Shown here piece after piece: positions 61,008-64,000 of a stretch of DNA of 64,000 nucleotides. This stretch comes from Psilocybe azurescens (Eukaryota; Basidiomycota; Agaricomycetes; Agaricales; Agrocybaceae), in NCBI GenBank assembly GCA_023853785.1, contig JAJIRX010000762.1:248001-312000 (forward strand), written 5' to 3'. Under the pieces are notes generated by a model. That model had not been told where the DNA came from. It worked only from the letters and a program-made list of their open reading frames with translations, and made no database searches. The position numbers were made by a program, and so were the translations under genes. Numbering within the stretch: position 1 is the first letter of the stretch; each line of letters begins with the position of its first letter.

Positions 61008-62813
61008 TCAAACAGGCACGCCTTCGGAATGGCTGATCAATGGTCGCGACTCTGGTTCGAGAGAGACGGAGGTATGATTTTGAGAGCCACCCTTGAGGTT
61101 CGCAGCAGCTGCACCCCACATCCTACTGATGATGGCACCAACTCCTCTCGTTGACGACGATTGTGAGATGATGCTGCCAGAAGACCGGGACGATGCGAGT
61201 CCGGGACCAGTTGTAGAAGTAGAATGATTGATCGCAATCCCAGAACGCAGTCTAACACCCTGAGCAACACCAGAGGAAAATGAGATTGAGGGCATGGTGG
61301 AACTGGCCGGGATGCGAAAGTGGTCTCTCTTCTTGGAAATAGAGCTAGATGAAGCCTTGCTGGAGAGCGAAAGCGTGCGTTTTCCCTCAACAGCCTGGGT
61401 ATTTACCGCCTGTCTTCGCGAGAGAAGAGGAGAACCAACAACAGTGTGGATCGACGAGGTATCTGAAGGTTTTCGCGCTCTGGTCGGCGTGATATCGTTC
61501 TTCCCGTTTGGAGTGCTCGCCTTGCTCGCCTTGTATGCGTGCGTGTGTATAGGGCGCAATGAGAAAGGCTTATTCATAGCGCCAGGACCAGCAAGAGCAG
61601 CACTCAGAGGAATGGTACGACCCAGTTGGGAGGACGATGAACTTGGTTCGACAATGCCCACATTTTGATAATCGTTAAAGGCTTCATCTTCAGCATCTGA
61701 CCCGTTGCTTGTCCAGCCTGAAGATGACGAGCAAGAACCAGTGTCCTCCACAAGCGAAGATATATCTGAAGCCGAGGAAGCATTCGACGCAGATGTGTCT
61801 GTGCTAAGACTTGAATACAGGGTCGCGGTTACAGCTGGCTGACGAAGATGCGCGGTGGACAGCTTGCGAGCAATGCCTCTAACAGCCAATGATAGCGAAG
61901 AACTAGACGATGATGACATCGGCAACGAGCTTCCAGCGTCTCCAGGGGTGGTCGTAGCCAAATGAGCTTGGACAGGGTATTGAGGCTCCTTGTCTTCGAT
62001 TGGGGTGGACAGAGGCTGGGACTGTTGTTGAGCTTCAGCTCTCGCCTTTCCAGCTTTAGCGACTTTGTTGACGGCAGATACTCCGGGTCGTCAAGCTCGA
62101 CTCCGTAGGCGAAATCATGAACGGCGCGAATAGCTTACAGACCTCCTCTTCGTCGAAACGCAACTCGTAGTCCAAGAGATACAGTAATTGCTTTTCCATC
62201 AGATTGATCTCCGCAACATCAAAAAGAACAGCATAATTGGACCAGTGAATATTCTTTGGGGACGAGTCGTTCAGGTACTTCGCAGTAACAATGAGGGTGG
62301 CGAGGAAGACACGATGCCGAGTGCATGGCATGCCTGTATGTCTCAATAATATATGCTAGTCACTGAGAACAACGGCACTAACCTTTGGCCATTGTGGGCA
62401 GCTTGGTACGCAATCGCTCAAGGTAAACCAAAGTAGTGAGTAATGTAGACACCTGGACGTTGGGAGCATCGGACTAGGTGCAGAATAAAGTGCTCCAGAG
62501 ACAATAAGGGGGCAGGTTCCGGTTCCGGCGATTCCGTTGATACTTCTGTTGTAGTTTCTCGCCCTAAGGGCTTCGCTTTGACAGGGGTATGAGGAGGCGT
62601 GGGCAAAGGCTGAGAATCCGTACTAGCTGGACTGGGTTCCTCAGACTGCGACTCGCCATCGATCCGAATAACTTTTGCTGCTTGGCGGGCTACATATTCA
62701 ATCATGTCCATAGAGACGCGTCTTTGCACAAGTGCCAGGAGAAGTGGATTATGCTCGCCAAGGGGTAAAAGCGAAGCAGGGTGCCGACGCTGAGAGTGTT
62801 GCTGCTCCGCCAT
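61008..62813 (-). CDS. Pcl1/Pcl2-type cyclin (Pho85 cyclin family)
   Basis: Predicted Pho85-type CDK cyclin acting in G1/morphogenesis (inferred from family). Start at 62813 (MAEQQHSQRRHPASLLPLGE), then RRVSMDMIEYVARQAAKVIR and a Pro/Thr-rich linker. The cyclin box: LLSLEHFILHLVRCS, VSTLLTTLVYLERLRTKLPT, MPCTRHRVFLATLIVTAKYL, NDSSPKNIHWSNYAVLFDVA, EINLMEKQLLYLLDYELRF. One intron at about 62384-62340. The Ser-rich C-terminus (RGIARKLSTAHLRQPAVTAT onward) ends ISHSEGVPV. Frame changes at the G-run 62462-62464 (sense C-run), near 62.10 kb and near 62.04 kb split the ORF into three pieces. Together they cover a complete cyclin, so sequence error is the simplest explanation. Confidence 0.85.
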
Positions 62814-63349
62814 TAGCCAAACAAAGAGAGAGTGGATGGGTAGGATGTGCTATAAGATAGCGAACTGTTATGTTATACGTCTACAAATTACCCCGTCAAG
62901 GGATGTATAAGGTATAGGGGTAGTAAGGGGGAAGGGGGATGGAAGAAAGGAAGAAATCTGCTCGGGCGTGGTTTTGAGTCCGGAAAGGGGCACGGCCACA
63001 AATAGATATTCGTCGATCGTAAATCACGAACATGCGCTTCATCCAGAAAGATTCCACAAAATTCGAGACATGTAAACGCGTCCGGAGAGGTCTTGGTAGG
63101 GTTCGACCATAGAGTTAGGGTCGGCAGGTATCTTTTGTCGTAGTGGGAGTTACGACGTAACCAATGTCAACATCAAGAACCCATAAATCTGCTGCACGTC
63201 GACTGCAAGCTTGGTAAAGAAGAATAGCCAGCTAGCTGAGCGATATTCTTGAACAGTGTTTTAGGCATGACGATGTGTCTCGATACTAGACTGGGCGTAA
63301 GGGATACATCCATTAAAAGATTAAAGTCGATAATTACTTTTCTGCGCCA
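62814..63349. promoter_or_regulatory. Intergenic upstream of the Pcl-type cyclin
   Basis: About 540 bp between two minus-strand genes. Nothing specific recognised; should contain the cyclin promoter. Confidence 0.35.
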
Positions 63350-64000
63350 TCAATACTCTTCAGCAGCCTCCATTACAACCTTCATCTTCCATCCACCTGG
63401 GGTATCCAAGTCTGGTTCCTCCTCAGCCCATGCACTTTCAACGTCGACGATCTCTTCTATCCCAGATCCAAGTTTATCCAAGTCCATCGTATGCCCGTTC
63501 CCAGGTCCGACTGGAGTTGCGGCTCCGCCCATATTCCCGCTTTGCGTACCCTTGCCAAGAACTGCAGCTTGGGCACCAGATACAACTGTATCAATATCGA
63601 CTTCTTCTTCCTCAGCTTTCATCTTCCTCTCGAACTGAACGGCTTCGTCCTCCTGTTGGAGAGATATTAAGTCAGTGAAGTTGAGATTTGTAAACATTAA
63701 ATCACTTACAATATCGAATTCATCTTCTCGTTCTTCGTATTCAACATTCTCGTCGACCTCTTCGAAACCACCAGCAAAGGCACCCCATCGTTCTGGATTT
63801 GGACAGTGCCATATAAGAATGCTCCCTTGATTTGTTGTTGAAGCGAAAGATGACCTTGATGGGTGCCACTGCGCAAACAGATATTACAGCGTTAATCTCA
63901 TAAATCAGCAAACTCTCAACTTACATGCAAGTAAGTCAGTGGCTCGCGTCCTCCGTCCAAGGCACTGGCAAATTGACCATCATTAGAGATGTCCCAGATG
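63350..64000 (-). CDS. SWD1: COMPASS subunit SWD1/RbBP5, C-terminal part (window edge)
   Basis: WD40 subunit of the Set1/COMPASS histone H3K4 methyltransferase. The visible exons (minus strand) read IWDISNDGQFASALDGG, then after an intron WHPSRSSFASTTNQGSILIW, HCPNPERWGAFAGGFEEVDE, NVEYEEREDEFDI. The last block is the diagnostic RbBP5/Swd1 signature (human: DENVEYEERESEFDIED). After a 56-bp intron comes a charged tail (AVQFERKMKAEEEEVDIDTV) ending KVVMEAAEEY at 63350. Both visible introns have GT-AG ends and keep frame. The N-terminal WD repeats lie beyond the right edge. Confidence 0.92.

Noticed and set aside
1..64000. CRISPR array, prokaryotic operons, riboswitches
   Set aside because: The window is eukaryotic: spliceosomal introns throughout, no repeat-spacer pattern.
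299..64000. A functional chromatin gene cluster (H3-like, JmjC, RPD3, SWD1)
   Set aside because: The genes are widely spaced, on mixed strands, and separated by unrelated genes; nothing in the sequence supports co-regulation.

Overview
The window is nuclear DNA of a filamentous basidiomycete, almost certainly an Agaricomycete. Genes are split by many short GT-AG introns of about 45-70 bp. The gene content includes lineage-typical families: DUF6535 membrane proteins, rapidly evolving F-box proteins, a pcc1/Prf1-like HMG-box regulator and short-intron Pho85-type cyclins. No prokaryotic operon logic applies; each gene has its own promoter.

Layout. 0.3-0.9 kb (-): a histone H3-like gene with a degenerate tail and broken frames. 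1.9-6.1 kb (+): a KDM3/JHDM2-like JmjC histone demethylase. 9.5-10.3 kb (+): ERG2 sterol C-8 isomerase. 10.6-12.1 kb: AT-rich block. 12.1-14.6 kb (+): a large unrecognised nuclear-type protein. 15.9-18.2 kb (+): RPD3-class histone deacetylase. 20.4-22.2 kb (+): Pho80-type cyclin. 23.3 kb: cytochrome P450 N-terminal relic. 24.1-25.1 kb: foldback mobile element. 25.3-27.2 kb (+): LIS1/PAC1/nudF dynein regulator. 29.7-30.9 kb (+): secreted AA13-type LPMO with a CBM20 domain. 32.2-44.5 kb: an F-box cluster that includes a duplicated divergent pair, and inside it a Cdc42-like GTPase (36.3-37.2 kb) and an HMG-box factor (37.8-39.2 kb). 44.5-45.2 kb: a TA-flanked MITE that cuts the end of one F-box gene. 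48.7-49.4 kb (-): Ser/Pro-rich unknown. 49.4-55.9 kb: gene-poor. 55.9-57.4 kb (-): intact F-box gene. 57.6-60.1 kb (+): DUF6535 protein. 61.0-62.8 kb (-): Pcl1-type cyclin. 63.35-64.0 kb (-): C-terminal part of COMPASS subunit SWD1/RbBP5, running off the right edge.

Several genes act on chromatin (H3-like, JmjC demethylase, RPD3, SWD1) or on cell-cycle and polarity control (two Pho85-type cyclins, Cdc42-like, LIS1). I see no evidence that they form a functional cluster; they read as ordinary housekeeping neighbours interrupted by fast-evolving F-box and mobile DNA.

A cross-cutting observation: many otherwise well-conserved genes carry one-base frame breaks that nearly always look like the loss of one base from a homopolymer (C, A, T or G run). 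This is the signature expected of an under-polished long-read assembly, so most broken frames here should not be read as real pseudogenes without checking. ERG2, LIS1, the 56-57 kb F-box gene and the visible part of SWD1 read through cleanly.
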